Positions 1-9,234 of a stretch of DNA of 64,000 bases are shown here, one piece after another. The stretch covers positions 1,187,501 to 1,251,500 of the forward strand of contig NZ_PNFF01000001.1 of NCBI RefSeq assembly GCF_028888695.1, read 5' to 3'. The notes beneath the pieces were generated by a model, which worked only from the letters and a program-made list of their open reading frames with translations, had not been told where the DNA came from and ran no database searches. The position numbers and the translations under genes were made by a program. Source of the DNA: Bacillus methanolicus. GTDB lineage: Bacteria > Bacillota > Bacilli > Bacillales > Cytobacillaceae. Position 1 is the first letter of the stretch; the number at the start of each line of letters is the position of its first letter.

Positions 1-373
1 GGCTTCCAACTCCAAAAAAAGTTAACAAATAAAACCCCTGTAGGGTTAAAACTTTCTTTCGCACTTGATTATTCACTTATGTACCCCCTAATGATGCTTC
101 CATATTAAAATCCATTATTTATTTTATCATGTTCAAATCAAGTTTGTAGTATTTTGCCAAAAACGTGTCCTCTACATTCTCTATATCACCTTTTCACTTG
201 TTATTGACAGTAGTCAATGATTTTTGTGTCTATTTACTTGGTGAAATAACAAAACCCCTTGGAAAGGGGCTTCGAAATATTGAAAGTATGGACGATGTAT
301 TCGAATTATAAAGAATGCTTGCAAAATAGTATTGCTTTTAAGATTCGGACCCAATTCCTTGATATAAAAGGTT
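1..373. other. Intergenic region downstream of moaA
   Basis: AT-rich stretch at the window edge. Apart from one hairpin at 255-269 no gene-like reading frame with a ribosome binding site was seen. The gene to the left lies outside the window. Confidence 0.6.
251..270 (-). terminator. Likely terminator after moaA
   Basis: CCCCTT (255-260) can pair with AAGGGG (264-269) around a 3-base loop. Read on the minus strand the stem is followed by TTTTG and a T-rich stretch. It lies about 105 bases past the moaA stop and would end the long cox/Mo-cofactor transcript. Confidence 0.55.
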
Positions 374-1411
374 TTATCCTCCAATGTAAAACATCTCAAC
401 TTTTTTAGAATCTGATTTTTTTGTATGAAACAAACGCTCTTCAGAGTAGCGATCCCTGCGGCGAGTCCAAATATCGTGGATCACTTCCTTAATTTCTTCA
501 TTGTCCGCTCCTGACCGTAACAATGATCGCATGTCTGTCCCTTCTGATGCAAACAGACAAGTGAACAAATGACCATCTGCCGCCAGGCGGGCGCGGGTAC
601 ACGTTGAACAAAAAGCGTCTGTAACGGAGGATATGACGCCAATCTCTTCCTTCGTGCCGATGTAGTGGTAACGAGAAGCCACTTCACCGATGTAATTAGG
701 CTTCAAAGGTTCCAACGGCATTTCGGTATTGATGCGTTCAACAATCTCACGTTTTGAAACTACTTTTTCTAAGTTCCAGCCGTTACTGTTTCCCACATCC
801 ATAAACTCGATAAAACGCAGGATGTGACCGGTACCACGAAAATGTCGAGCCATCGGTATAATGTCTTGATCGTTAATCCCTTTTTGTACTACCATATTTA
901 CTTTTACTTTAAGTCCTGCTTCTGCCGCGGCCTCTATGCCTGCGAGCACAGTCTTTACGTTACAGCGTCCGCCGTTCATTTTAGAAAACAACGCATCGTC
1001 CAGACTGTCCAAACTAACGTTAACGCGCTGTAACCCGGCCTCTTTAAGTTTTCGAGCATATTTTGGAAGCAATGACCCGTTTGTAGTTAAGGCAATATCC
1101 TGAATGCCGTGTACGGAACGAAGCATTTGGATCAAGGACGGAAGGTCTTTTCGCAACAGCGGCTCTCCACCTGTAATACGAATTTTCTGAACGCCAAGTG
1201 ATGCAAAAATGCCCGCAAGGCGAGTGATTTCCTCAAAAGTCAGCAATTTATGTTTGGGAAGAAAGGTATAATCGGAAGGAAATACCTCTTCAGGCATGCA
1301 GTAGCGGCAGCGGAAATTGCATCGATCCGTGACGGAAATGCGCAAATCTTTCAACGGTCGACCAAATGAATCTGTCAACGGTTTGTTTTCATCGTAAAGA
1401 TTCTTTTTCAT
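374..1411 (-). CDS. moaA: GTP 3',8-cyclase MoaA
   Basis: Radical SAM enzyme that starts molybdenum cofactor synthesis by turning GTP into 3',8-cyclo-GTP, the precursor of cyclic pyranopterin monophosphate; cytosolic. The 345-residue length is normal. The N-terminal [4Fe-4S] motif CNFRCRYC has Cys31, Cys35 and Cys38, followed by GGEP at 81-84. The C-terminal cluster cysteines are Cys268, Cys271 and Cys285, and the protein ends in Gly-Gly as active MoaA proteins do. ATG is preceded by GGAGG (minus strand, 1421-1425). It is the last gene of the minus-strand cox/Mo-cofactor series, 216 bases after moeA, and fits supply of cofactor to the CO dehydrogenase. Confidence 0.96.
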   Translation of the reverse strand: MKKNLYDENKPLTDSFGRPLKDLRISVTDRCNFRCRYCMPEEVFPSDYTFLPKHKLLTFEEITRLAGIFASLGVQKIRITGGEPLLRKDLPSLIQMLRSVHGIQDIALTTNGSLLPKYARKLKEAGLQRVNVSLDSLDDALFSKMNGGRCNVKTVLAGIEAAAEAGLKVKVNMVVQKGINDQDIIPMARHFRGTGHILRFIEFMDVGNSNGWNLEKVVSKREIVERINTEMPLEPLKPNYIGEVASRYHYIGTKEEIGVISSVTDAFCSTCTRARLAADGHLFTCLFASEGTDMRSLLRSGADNEEIKEVIHDIWTRRRDRYSEERLFHTKKSDSKKVEMFYIGG

Positions 1412-1495
1412 CTAAGATTGCCTCCATTTTCGATTTTCCTCCGTTTAAAAGCGAGATAAACGCTATTTCGTCACTTAGTAAAATTTTCTCCAGTA

Positions 1496-1627
1496 TCATC
1501 TTTGATCAACGGCTAGTATAGATTTATAGAAATTGTCCCCTGCCTCTGGAAATTGCTTACTTAACGTCTCACGAAGTACATTCACTTGTTCTGGCTGTAA
1601 GAAGGGTAAATAGTTGATATGTCGAGA
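1496..1627 (-). pseudogene. In-frame coding-like tail after the moeA stop
   Basis: Directly after the moeA TGA the same frame stays open for 43 codons (SRHINYLPFLQPEQ... to ...ILAVDQR) and ends in TGA at 1496-1498. The composition looks like real protein, but there is no ATG/GTG/TTG start with a ribosome binding site. It may be the tail of a lost gene, or chance. The family is not recognised. Confidence 0.3.
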
Positions 1628-2875
1628 TCACTCAGGAACATTTAGTTTTAGCACCTTTACTATTTCTCCCTTATTCATCATCTTCCTATCAGAAGGAATG
1701 ACAATTAAGCAATCCGTATCCCTGATGGACGACAAGACGTTTGACTGGTCGATTCCAGCCGGACGGACGTAAATCTTTCCGTCTTTTACTTCGCTTGTTC
1801 CGCGTACGATGCGATAAAACGAATCCTTTTTTTTGTATTCCTCGGCGAGAAACGCTGAAAACGAAGGGAGATAGTAATCAGTTTTTCCTTGCATCCCCCA
1901 CATAACTGGACGAACAAACAGCTCAAACCCGACGAAACACGCTCCAGGGTTCCCGGAAAGGGCGAACAAAAATTTATCCCGCCAAATTCCGACAGTCGTT
2001 GGGCTGCCGGGACGCATGGCCACTTTGTTAAACAACATCTTACCGTCCCACTGTTCAAAGATGTCGACCAAAATATCGTAATCCCCGACGGAAGCTCCTC
2101 CGGTTGAAATGACGAGATCAACTTTTTCCATTGCATCAAGAATCATTGATTTAGCCAGTCCAACGTCATCAGGCACCTTTTCGAGGAGAACAGGAAGTCC
2201 ACCGGCATTTAACACTTGCGCGGCAACCATGTAACTGTTGCTGTTGCGAATTTTGCCAGACTCGAGCGGCTCACTGACGTCAAGCAGTTCCGACCCTGTT
2301 GCAAAAATAGCCACTGTCGGACGGCGTGAAACAGTAACTGTATCGTAACCGAAAGCAGCAAGTAGGGCAGCTTCCCCGGGATTTATTTTGCGCCCTTTTT
2401 CCAGGATCAACGTTCCTTTTGCCATTTCCAGTCCAATGGGAATGACGTTTTCATTGGGTGTCGTCTCCTTTTTGACCGCCGTATACGTTTGACCATTTTT
2501 TTGAAACTGTTCCGTCAATTCAATGATGGCGACAGAGTCGGCACCTTCTGGCATCATCGCTCCAGTCATAATACGTGCAGCCGTATTTTCTGTCAGTTTT
2601 TTTGTCGAAACAGCACCGCAGGGGATCGATTCAATGACTTGCAATATAACTGACTGTTCGTCGGTTGCCCCTTTTGTATCAGTCGACCGGACAGCAAACC
2701 CGTCCATCATCGACCGGCGGAAGTGGGGAAAGTCGTGCGTTGCCACCACATTTTCGCCGAGGTATCGGCCAATGCTGTCCGCAAGCTTTACTTGTTCTGT
2801 TCCGAGTGAACGAATCCACGGCTCGAGACGCTTTTGCGCATCCCAAACATTAACAATTTCCCGCTGAAATCTCAT
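1628..2875 (-). CDS. moeA: Molybdopterin molybdotransferase MoeA
   Basis: Inserts molybdate into adenylylated molybdopterin, the last common step of Mo-cofactor synthesis. The 415 residues show the family blocks in order: SMMDGFAV (55-62, usually SAMDGYA), TGAMMPEGAD, ATGSELLD, the MoCF-type STGGASVGDYD and the conserved SGNPGA. Start ATG with GGGAG about 8 bases upstream. It lies between the MocA-like gene and moaA on the same strand, so Mo loading is encoded beside the Mo enzyme it probably serves. The reading frame continues open past the stop for 43 codons (separate entry). Confidence 0.95.
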   Translation of the reverse strand: MRFQREIVNVWDAQKRLEPWIRSLGTEQVKLADSIGRYLGENVVATHDFPHFRRSMMDGFAVRSTDTKGATDEQSVILQVIESIPCGAVSTKKLTENTAARIMTGAMMPEGADSVAIIELTEQFQKNGQTYTAVKKETTPNENVIPIGLEMAKGTLILEKGRKINPGEAALLAAFGYDTVTVSRRPTVAIFATGSELLDVSEPLESGKIRNSNSYMVAAQVLNAGGLPVLLEKVPDDVGLAKSMILDAMEKVDLVISTGGASVGDYDILVDIFEQWDGKMLFNKVAMRPGSPTTVGIWRDKFLFALSGNPGACFVGFELFVRPVMWGMQGKTDYYLPSFSAFLAEEYKKKDSFYRIVRGTSEVKDGKIYVRPAGIDQSNVLSSIRDTDCLIVIPSDRKMMNKGEIVKVLKLNVPE

Positions 2876-2940
2876 TATTCGTCTCCCTTCCTATAATCTT
2901 AGATAAGGTCTACTCCTTAGATTGTGCTAAAGAATTACAC

Positions 2941-3573
2941 TTAGTTAGTGATTTCGTCTGTCGAATTTTTATCATATTTTTCTTTACTGTAGATTTTCCA
3001 ATCTTCAGGTGTATCGATGTCTACGCCCCATAATGAATGATCAAAATCGACATATGCTAATTCAGTTAAATGTTGACGAATGACTTGTTGGGCCCCCCTA
3101 TCTCCTTCAATCCGAATCAATTCCGGGAAAATTTTAGCAGCAAACAAGACTGGGTGGCCAGGAACAGACCCATAGCGAGGACGAATAATATTCATGTTTT
3201 TTGATTTTGCAACATCAAATACTTCCCGTAATCGATCTACCACCGAAACAGGAATAAATGGTTGATCGGCCAAGAAAACAAAACATGCCGAGACTTGATC
3301 CCTAATAGCCTTCACTCCTACCTTTAACGAAGAAGACATGCCTTGAGCGAAATTTGGGTTATGAATCACCATTGCTGGTAAATCACGGATATATTCTTTG
3401 ACTAGCTCAGTATGCTCACCGCTTACAACAACAACAGGACGGAGTCCAGAGTGCACGGCTGTTTCAACAGAATATCGAAACAGGGGCTTTCCGTGCAGGT
3501 TAAGAAATTGTTTCGGTTGTCCCATTCGTTTGGACATGCCGGCAGCTAAAATGACAGCGCCAATGTCGTACAT
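2941..3573 (-). CDS. MocA/PucB-type molybdenum cofactor nucleotidyltransferase
   Basis: Nucleotidyltransferase of the MobA/MocA class; relatives attach CMP (MocA) or GMP (MobA) to molybdopterin. The xanthine dehydrogenase family that includes CO dehydrogenase uses the cytosine dinucleotide form, so MocA is the better guess. The N-terminal signature LAAGMSKRMGQPKQ binds the nucleotide; FLADQPFI and GHPVLF are further family blocks. A longer frame extends to 3762, but ATG at 3573 starts at the conserved MYDIGAVILAAG block, has a GCGGGAG site just upstream, and avoids overlap with the preceding xdhC. 210 residues. B. subtilis PucB, next to XdhC-like PucA, is a parallel arrangement. Confidence 0.85.
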   Translation of the reverse strand: MYDIGAVILAAGMSKRMGQPKQFLNLHGKPLFRYSVETAVHSGLRPVVVVSGEHTELVKEYIRDLPAMVIHNPNFAQGMSSSLKVGVKAIRDQVSACFVFLADQPFIPVSVVDRLREVFDVAKSKNMNIIRPRYGSVPGHPVLFAAKIFPELIRIEGDRGAQQVIRQHLTELAYVDFDHSLWGVDIDTPEDWKIYSKEKYDKNSTDEITN

Positions 3574-3616
3574 ACACTTCTCCCGCCTTTTAAAATGGTC
3601 GCGTTGCTCAGAGTGA

Positions 3617-4666
3617 TTAACTATGAATTTTTTCTTTCCCATGCAATGGCTTTCCAGGGCGGGCAGATCGCACTGCAAGTAATTCGGACACGATAGAAAC
3701 GGCAACTTCCTCAATTGTTTCTGCACCAACATCCAGTCCAATTGGTGCCCGTATTGGACCACTATTCATCTCGGCACCGATATTCTGAAGCATTTCCCGA
3801 GTGCGTGATAAGGGACCAAGCACACCTACGTATTTAGGTCGTGCCTTTAGCGCGAGACGAAGTGCAGCTTCATCCCTTACTTGCAAGTGATTCATGATTA
3901 ACCACCAGCTCGAAGCCAGTTGCTTTGGATCTGCCTCGTCGGGTTCAATTACCAAGTGTTCTGCTTTAGGAAAGCGTTTCTTTCCATTAAACTCATTGCG
4001 TGGATCAAGAATGGTTACACGGAATCCACATTTAGCCGCGAGCTCCGCCACAGGTATGGCATCGTGCCCCGCACCACAGATAATCAATTGTTCATTAGGC
4101 CGCATCGTGTCGATATAAAATCGACGGCCGTCGGCAATGGCTATCTCTGCCCTTGTTCGATTCTCGATACGATTCAACAACTTCTGTACAACAGGTTCCG
4201 GCAGATCGTTTACATCCCCTGCCACAGGACTTTTTCCGTCAAAAACACAGCGGATACCGGTTGGTAATTCAAGAACAAGAGAGATGTCACGATCTTGGGT
4301 AATAATCTCCTTCACCGATCGCCAGAATGTGTCTTCAGAAAAAATGGGAAAGATAGCGACTTCCATCGTACCTTTGCAACCAATACCGAGAGACCATAAT
4401 TCATTCTCACTGAGATCGTAATTTACGAGGCGGGGTTCTCCTTCTTCTATTGCTATTTCCGCCCATCCGTAAAGATCCGATTCAAGGCAGCCTCCGCTGA
4501 GTGTTCCCAGCATATTACCTGTTTCTGTCATCATCATTTTAGCACCTGGAAGGCGATACGCAGAGCCTTGTACCTGAGTAATCGTCAAAAGGGCAGTCTT
4601 TTCCCCATTTAACCATGCTTGTTCCATGCGGGCAAATAATTCACGCGCTTCATCGATACGTGACAC
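3617..4666 (-). CDS. XdhC/CoxI-family maturation protein
   Basis: XdhC-type chaperone that binds Mo cofactor and helps its sulfuration and insertion into xanthine-dehydrogenase-family enzymes. Visible marks are GGCLE (58-62), GIGCKGT, and a C-terminal Rossmann-like part starting CGAGHDAIPVAELAAKCGF, then GVLGPLSRTREML and IGLDVGAETIEEVA. 349 residues is the usual full length. GTG start with AGGAGAGG upstream. The MocA-like gene follows 43 bases downstream. This is the second XdhC of the cluster; unlike the one at 8217 it keeps the canonical cysteine motif and has no YHS tail. Confidence 0.88.
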   Translation of the reverse strand: MSRIDEARELFARMEQAWLNGEKTALLTITQVQGSAYRLPGAKMMMTETGNMLGTLSGGCLESDLYGWAEIAIEEGEPRLVNYDLSENELWSLGIGCKGTMEVAIFPIFSEDTFWRSVKEIITQDRDISLVLELPTGIRCVFDGKSPVAGDVNDLPEPVVQKLLNRIENRTRAEIAIADGRRFYIDTMRPNEQLIICGAGHDAIPVAELAAKCGFRVTILDPRNEFNGKKRFPKAEHLVIEPDEADPKQLASSWWLIMNHLQVRDEAALRLALKARPKYVGVLGPLSRTREMLQNIGAEMNSGPIRAPIGLDVGAETIEEVAVSIVSELLAVRSARPGKPLHGKEKIHS

Positions 4667-4752
4667 GCTAAACCTCTCCTTCGTTTTATTAGAGATTGGT
4701 TTACTATTACGAAATTCAAATTGTATATTATTCTAATAAGTTGCCAACTCTA

Positions 4753-4792
4753 CTAAGTACGGCAATGAATCATACTTCCACTCCGTACTGAG
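4753..4792. other. Hairpin between ctaG-like gene and xdhC
   Basis: AGTACGG (4756-4762) pairs with CCGTACT (4783-4789), extended by CT/AG outside one mismatch. There is no T-run, so it may be an RNA-processing or stability element within the long minus-strand transcript, or an operator. Confidence 0.3.
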
Positions 4793-4847
4793 TTAACATA
4801 CGATTTGTTTGTTTATTAAACCAAAGTTTAAATTACTCCTTGAACAA

Positions 4848-5621
4848 TTACCCTCTCAACAACCAATAAGAAGCTAACTTATGCGAAATAATCATTATCG
4901 TACCACCTAATCTCTGATCTCCAATGGTTGATAAAAAATTAAACTTAATAAAATATTGTTTTACATCAATATCAGGCGAAAAACATACACGTAATGTTTG
5001 GTTTAATATCATTGGGTCACTATAAACTTTATATAGTCCCGTGTTTGCAATAATTAGAAATAAACAGGCCGGCAACAACAATAAAATCATTTTATAAATA
5101 TAATTACGTTTTAGTTTAATTGATTTCTCGCTGTAAGAAGATGTTGCCACCGGCCACCATACTAGAAAAGATAGTACCATTAAGAAGCCTTGCGAAAAAT
5201 CATGCAAGGTTTTATCACTCATAACCGTGTTAAATACAACTGGAAAATGGTAAAAGGAGAACATAAAAGCAAAGAAGCCTAATATAGCATTATGGTAAAT
5301 CTTGCTGCTGCGGAGCTTAACAAAAAACAGAAGTCGAGGATGCTCCGTAATTTCAGATAATCCGGATAGAATAAGCACAGGAATAAAAAAGCAAAGAAGA
5401 CTCATTTGTAACATATGGACACTTAACAGAAGATGTCCATAGAAGTTTAGGGCACCGCCAAAACAAAAATTAATCAAAACAAGTCCCAAAATAAAGCATA
5501 TTATTCTTTTTACTATCATTCTATTTAATTGACCAACCTTAACAAGCATTAATATATATATGATAAGAAAGGAAAATGTTAGTAATAAGATAGCTTTGTC
5601 TAAATATTGAATTGAATCCAA
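4848..5621 (-). CDS. CtaG-like cytochrome c oxidase assembly membrane protein
   Basis: Polytopic membrane protein of the caa3_CtaG family, whose Bacillus member is needed for caa3 oxidase assembly. Several hydrophobic segments are evident, with HMLQMSLL in the middle and DQRLGGTIM near the C-terminus, both typical of the family. The frame is open to a TTG at 5636, but GGAGGGG lies inside that extension, 6 bases before a second TTG at 5621, which I take as the start (257 residues, shorter than typical CtaG of about 300). It sits inside the cox maturation series between coxE and xdhC, 38 bases after coxE, suggesting a link between CO oxidation and oxidase or copper-site assembly. Confidence 0.75.
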   Translation of the reverse strand: MDSIQYLDKAILLLTFSFLIIYILMLVKVGQLNRMIVKRIICFILGLVLINFCFGGALNFYGHLLLSVHMLQMSLLCFFIPVLILSGLSEITEHPRLLFFVKLRSSKIYHNAILGFFAFMFSFYHFPVVFNTVMSDKTLHDFSQGFLMVLSFLVWWPVATSSYSEKSIKLKRNYIYKMILLLLPACLFLIIANTGLYKVYSDPMILNQTLRVCFSPDIDVKQYFIKFNFLSTIGDQRLGGTIMIISHKLASYWLLRG

Positions 5622-5659
5622 CTTCTTCCCCTCCAAAATAAAGGTTTACAATTGGTGGC

Positions 5660-6787
5660 TTAGGGTGCTGCTGAACGCAGCGCCCCGCTAAGAACTGCCT
5701 TTTTCCAAGTTGTTACATCATGGACATCGACAAACGCGTCAATGTAAGGCAATGCCATCGACATGCCCACCGAAGTTGGTTCATAGCCAGGTTCACCAAG
5801 TAGCGGATTCATCCACACCACTCGTCCAACGCGAGCAGCTAAGTCGCGCATGGATGTATGCATTTGTTCCGGATGGCCGGCATCAAAACCATCTGAAATG
5901 ATAATGACACACGTATGCCGTTGCAAAAGATTAGAGTAACGATGAAGTAATTGTGCCAACGAACCTCCAATCTGAGTTCCACCGCGCAATCCGGGTAAAT
6001 CGCTATAGGGAATACCTGTCACCCCTTTACGCCCAATAAGCGACGTCACCCGCAACAGGCGTGTGGAAAAAAGAAAGATTTGTGTACGTGCACGCACTCG
6101 AGTAAATGACCAGGCGAGTGAAGTAATGAAAGGTGCATAAGGTTTCATCGATCCGGATATATCAATAGCCAGGACAATTCGCGGCTTGTCTGGACGGCGT
6201 CGGCGCATTTTGAGTTCAAATGGTTCTCCTGAATGGCGCAATGCACTTCTTATAGTTTTACGCAGGTCAATTTTCTCTCTGCCTCGTGACTGCCACTTGC
6301 GGCCGCGCGGAGCAGCCATCGTACGAACTGCCAATTGGGTCAGCTTAATAACATCCTTTAAAACCTGTCCGTCCGCCCGCATAGCAAAACGCTCTCCATC
6401 GTTGGGATGATAGCCGGCAAGGACACCCTTTGCTGTCTCTAACGGCGGTGGCTTCACATTTTCACCGGTACCGGTTCCGCCTATTAATTCATCTGGCTGC
6501 AGGCGGCGTTTCTCTTGCAAACGAGCTTCCCTTATGCCAAAATATTGCTCAAATAAAGTCGGAAAGATCCCCCATTCCGCCGATGTCCGTGCATAGATTG
6601 AGCGAAGGGCGCTGCAAACCTCATCAATGGAGGCAAGGTTCAATTCAGCAAGGGCAGCAATTGCTGTCAACGTTTCAGGAACCCCTGCACGAAATCCGTG
6701 TTTCCGCAGCCAAGGCGCAAAATCGGTCAATTGCCTCACGATGCTTCCTGTCAAGCAGCCTATCTCGCCAACCCTCAGATGTTCCAT
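5660..6787 (-). CDS. coxE: CoxE-like von Willebrand factor A domain protein
   Basis: VWA-domain protein of the CoxE family, the partner of the MoxR-type ATPase CoxD. In Oligotropha the CoxD/CoxE pair takes part in building the CuSMo active site of CO dehydrogenase. The MIDAS motif DISGS lies at about 209-213, in IVLAIDISGSM, with the later SDGFDAG. A frame extends to a GTG at 6847, but ATG 6787 fits the family N-terminus (short lead, then a segment before LRKHGFRAGVPETL). With that start it overlaps coxD by 13 bases, which suggests translational coupling. 375 residues. Confidence 0.87.
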   Translation of the reverse strand: MEHLRVGEIGCLTGSIVRQLTDFAPWLRKHGFRAGVPETLTAIAALAELNLASIDEVCSALRSIYARTSAEWGIFPTLFEQYFGIREARLQEKRRLQPDELIGGTGTGENVKPPPLETAKGVLAGYHPNDGERFAMRADGQVLKDVIKLTQLAVRTMAAPRGRKWQSRGREKIDLRKTIRSALRHSGEPFELKMRRRRPDKPRIVLAIDISGSMKPYAPFITSLAWSFTRVRARTQIFLFSTRLLRVTSLIGRKGVTGIPYSDLPGLRGGTQIGGSLAQLLHRYSNLLQRHTCVIIISDGFDAGHPEQMHTSMRDLAARVGRVVWMNPLLGEPGYEPTSVGMSMALPYIDAFVDVHDVTTWKKAVLSGALRSAAP

Positions 6788-7635
6788 AGAAGATCGAATC
6801 CCCTTTCCCTTAGCAAGTCCATGTCTTCCTGCGTCTTCAATAAACACCCGAGGGTATGTTGAATCACTTCTTCGTTCAGCTCCTGTGCGCCTAATTCCGT
6901 CAGCGCCTGCGCAAAATCAATCGATTCTGCTAGCCCGGGCGGCTTGAATAGCGACAACTTGCGCATCCGTCGCACGCTATACACGATTTGTTTCGCGAGT
7001 TTTGGTGCGATCTGCGGCACATGCAGTGAAATGATAGCCGCCTCCTGTTCAAATGTGGGATAATCGACCCAAATATACAGACAACGGCGGCGCAAGGCGT
7101 CCGACAAGTCTCGCGTGCGATTGGACGTTAAAATAACTATAGGTGGTTCAGAGGCGCGAAAGGTTCCTATCTCGGGAATAGTGATTTGGAATTCTGACAG
7201 AAATTCCAACAATAATGCCTCGAATTCCTCGTCGGCGCGATCAACTTCGTCAATCAGTAGTACTGGCGCCGGCCTTTCTCGAAGTGCACGTAAAATCGGT
7301 CGTTCAATGAGAAACGACTCGCTGTAAAGTGCATCTTGTTCTACGGTACCATCGGTAAAGACCGTGCGTGCCGTCAGCAGCTGTTTTGGGTAATCCCAAT
7401 CGTAAAGCGCCTGACTTGCATCAAGTCCTTCATAGCACTGCAAGCGAACGAGGTTTACGGAACGAACAGCAGCGATCGCCTTCGCCAATGCCGTCTTTCC
7501 TACACCTGCAGGACCTTCTAAAAGCAGAGGACGGGCTAGCCGCTGTGCCAAGTGAACAACAGTTGCCAGCCCTTCATCTGCTACATAGTGAGAACGATGC
7601 AATTCCTCTTGCAGCATGCGCACTTGTTCGTTCAT
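6775..7635 (-). CDS. coxD: CoxD-like MoxR-family AAA+ ATPase
   Basis: AAA+ ATPase of the MoxR group, 286 residues. Walker A is GPAGVGKT (41-48) and Walker B LLIDEVD (126-132), followed by an ILTSNRTRDLSDALRRRC sensor/arginine-finger region. In CO-oxidising bacteria CoxD is a chaperone-like ATPase for sulfur and copper insertion into CoxL and acts with CoxE, encoded here immediately downstream with overlap. The ATG is preceded by GAAGGGAAG at a slightly long distance. The gene starts 17 bases after coxG. Confidence 0.9.
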   Translation of the reverse strand: MNEQVRMLQEELHRSHYVADEGLATVVHLAQRLARPLLLEGPAGVGKTALAKAIAAVRSVNLVRLQCYEGLDASQALYDWDYPKQLLTARTVFTDGTVEQDALYSESFLIERPILRALRERPAPVLLIDEVDRADEEFEALLLEFLSEFQITIPEIGTFRASEPPIVILTSNRTRDLSDALRRRCLYIWVDYPTFEQEAAIISLHVPQIAPKLAKQIVYSVRRMRKLSLFKPPGLAESIDFAQALTELGAQELNEEVIQHTLGCLLKTQEDMDLLRERGFDLLWNI

Positions 7636-7652
7636 TCAGTCATTCTTCCCTT

Positions 7653-8096
7653 CTACACAGAAGCGAATGCTTTCTCCAGATTTGCAAATACGTCCTGTAT
7701 GATTTTCTTCGCCTGGTTATCAATCAAACGACCACCAAGTGCAGCGATTGGTCCACTGATGGCTCCGTCACACTCCCATTTCAAGAGGGTACCTTTGTCG
7801 ATGTCGCTAAGTGTTACAACTGCTTTCATATCAACTCCGCTTCCCATTCCTCCACCATTAATCGGCAGAGCCATCACAACTTGTGGTTCAACAGCGGACA
7901 ATTCGCAATTGAGTTTGAACTTACCGCGGACAGGTCCAATGCCAACCTTTACAATAGCTTGAAAACGATTGTCACCTTCTACGTTAAATTCAAGCAAGTC
8001 GGGAATACAAGGCCCTACTTTTTGCGGATCTGTAATAAACTCCCAGACTTCTTCACGCGGTAACTCGATCGTATATTCTCCTCCATATTTAAGCAT
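7653..8096 (-). CDS. coxG: CoxG / SRPBCC-family CO dehydrogenase accessory protein
   Basis: 147-residue SRPBCC-fold protein of the CoxG family, typically encoded with CO dehydrogenase and proposed to help attach the enzyme to the membrane or its electron acceptor. The family opening (YTIELPREEVWEFITDP), IPDL and GPVRGKFKL are visible. The ATG has a good AAGGAGG site 7 bases upstream. It lies between the XdhC-YHS gene and coxD. No transmembrane segment is seen in the protein itself. Confidence 0.88.
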   Translation of the reverse strand: MLKYGGEYTIELPREEVWEFITDPQKVGPCIPDLLEFNVEGDNRFQAIVKVGIGPVRGKFKLNCELSAVEPQVVMALPINGGGMGSGVDMKAVVTLSDIDKGTLLKWECDGAISGPIAALGGRLIDNQAKKIIQDVFANLEKAFASV

Positions 8097-8216
8097 CCAT
8101 CTTCCTCCTTGAGTAAGAATTCAGTAGATCAGACCTCAGCCGTTGATCATCCAGAGAAAAGCGCAAGTTTACTTCCATTGCAACACCATATAAACTAATT
8201 CGAATGCTTTAATTCG

Positions 8217-9224
8217 TCATGCGTGACTAAGAAATGATTCGGGATCTTTTGCAAAGCGGTTTCGGCAGCCGGAGCAGCAGAAGCCGTAGGTAGTGCCATC
8301 CAGTTCAAATCGGAATTGGGTCTTCTCCAAGTCGACAGTCATTCCGCAAACCGGATCGACCACTTTTTGAGAAACTGTGGCACGATCGTCATTAGCAGAC
8401 ACTGAATCGGACTTCGAACTCTTCACTTCCGGTAATCCTTCCCATTGCGCATTCAAATCTCGGCGACGGCGTTCCACAATTTGAGCAAGGATACTAAGGG
8501 CCACCTCTTGTGCTCCTACAGCACCTATATCTAACCCAGCAGGAGCGGTGACAAAGTCAATTAATTCTTTTGGTGCCCCAGCCACTTCCAATCCGCTGCG
8601 CACGGTTTTCCAACGCTTCGGACTGGTGACCAAACCCAAATACCGCATCGGCCAACGGGAAAGAGCCAACAAGGCTTCACCATCATACAACCCCATCGTA
8701 GCAACGACTCCATAAGCAGTTGTGTAGTTGAAAGCAGCAAGTTGATTGCGTAATATCTCCAACGTATCTTCCAAACTGCTGCTTCCCGCTTCTTCCAAAG
8801 CAATCCGGCGAGGCACAAATGCGAATCGTGGTGCCATATCTTTAAGAGCATGCGCTATCGGTGAATCCCCCACGATAATCAACAAAGGATCAATATGTTT
8901 CGGTTCTAAAAAAAGTTCAACTGTACCTTCTGATGCACATGTCATTGAAAGAACAGTTACTCCTTCTTCCACTTTGACCGGCGGCTGTGGGGATACAAGC
9001 ACGAGTCTTTTTTCTCCAGTGCGAAGACACTCCTGTGCTTGATTGATAATCAACTCTCGCGTACAATGCCCGCCGACAAAACCTTTCATTTCTCCATTCG
9101 CCGTCACAATCGCTTTATCACCAACTGTAGCTGAACTCGGCCGCACACGCCGGACAACAGTCACCATGACATATGGTTCAACGCGTTCATCCATCTCCTT
9201 TGCCGTTTCCCACACAAGGTCCAT
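8217..9224 (-). CDS. coxF: XdhC/CoxF-family chaperone fused to a C-terminal YHS domain
   Basis: The N-terminal part is an XdhC-like Mo-cofactor chaperone of the CoxF branch (VMVTVVRRVRPSSATVGDKAIV, GFVGGHC, a central nucleotide-binding-like LLIIVGDSPIAHALK block, GLVTSPKRW, AGLDIGAVGAQEVA). The last 48 residues form a YHS domain with Cys293 in DPVCGM and Cys316, Cys317 and Cys320 in FCCSGC. YHS domains often bind copper or other metals, so this may be a combined Mo-cofactor and Cu delivery protein. The start is uncertain: the frame runs to a GTG at 9260, but that GTG lies inside a dispersed repeat (9235-9353). ATG 9224 fits the family N-terminus yet has no evident ribosome binding site. 335 residues from ATG. 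Confidence 0.8.
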   Translation of the reverse strand: MDLVWETAKEMDERVEPYVMVTVVRRVRPSSATVGDKAIVTANGEMKGFVGGHCTRELIINQAQECLRTGEKRLVLVSPQPPVKVEEGVTVLSMTCASEGTVELFLEPKHIDPLLIIVGDSPIAHALKDMAPRFAFVPRRIALEEAGSSSLEDTLEILRNQLAAFNYTTAYGVVATMGLYDGEALLALSRWPMRYLGLVTSPKRWKTVRSGLEVAGAPKELIDFVTAPAGLDIGAVGAQEVALSILAQIVERRRRDLNAQWEGLPEVKSSKSDSVSANDDRATVSQKVVDPVCGMTVDLEKTQFRFELDGTTYGFCCSGCRNRFAKDPESFLSHA

Positions 9225-9234
9225 TTTGAATGCT

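Noticed and set aside
3574-3762. N-terminal extension of the MocA-like protein
   Set aside because: The extra 63 residues overlap the end of xdhC, show no family similarity, and the ATG at 3573 has its own ribosome binding site.
7368-8063. Long plus-strand frame opposite coxD and coxG
   Set aside because: It is the complement of two well-supported genes, has no ribosome binding site and no recognisable domain.
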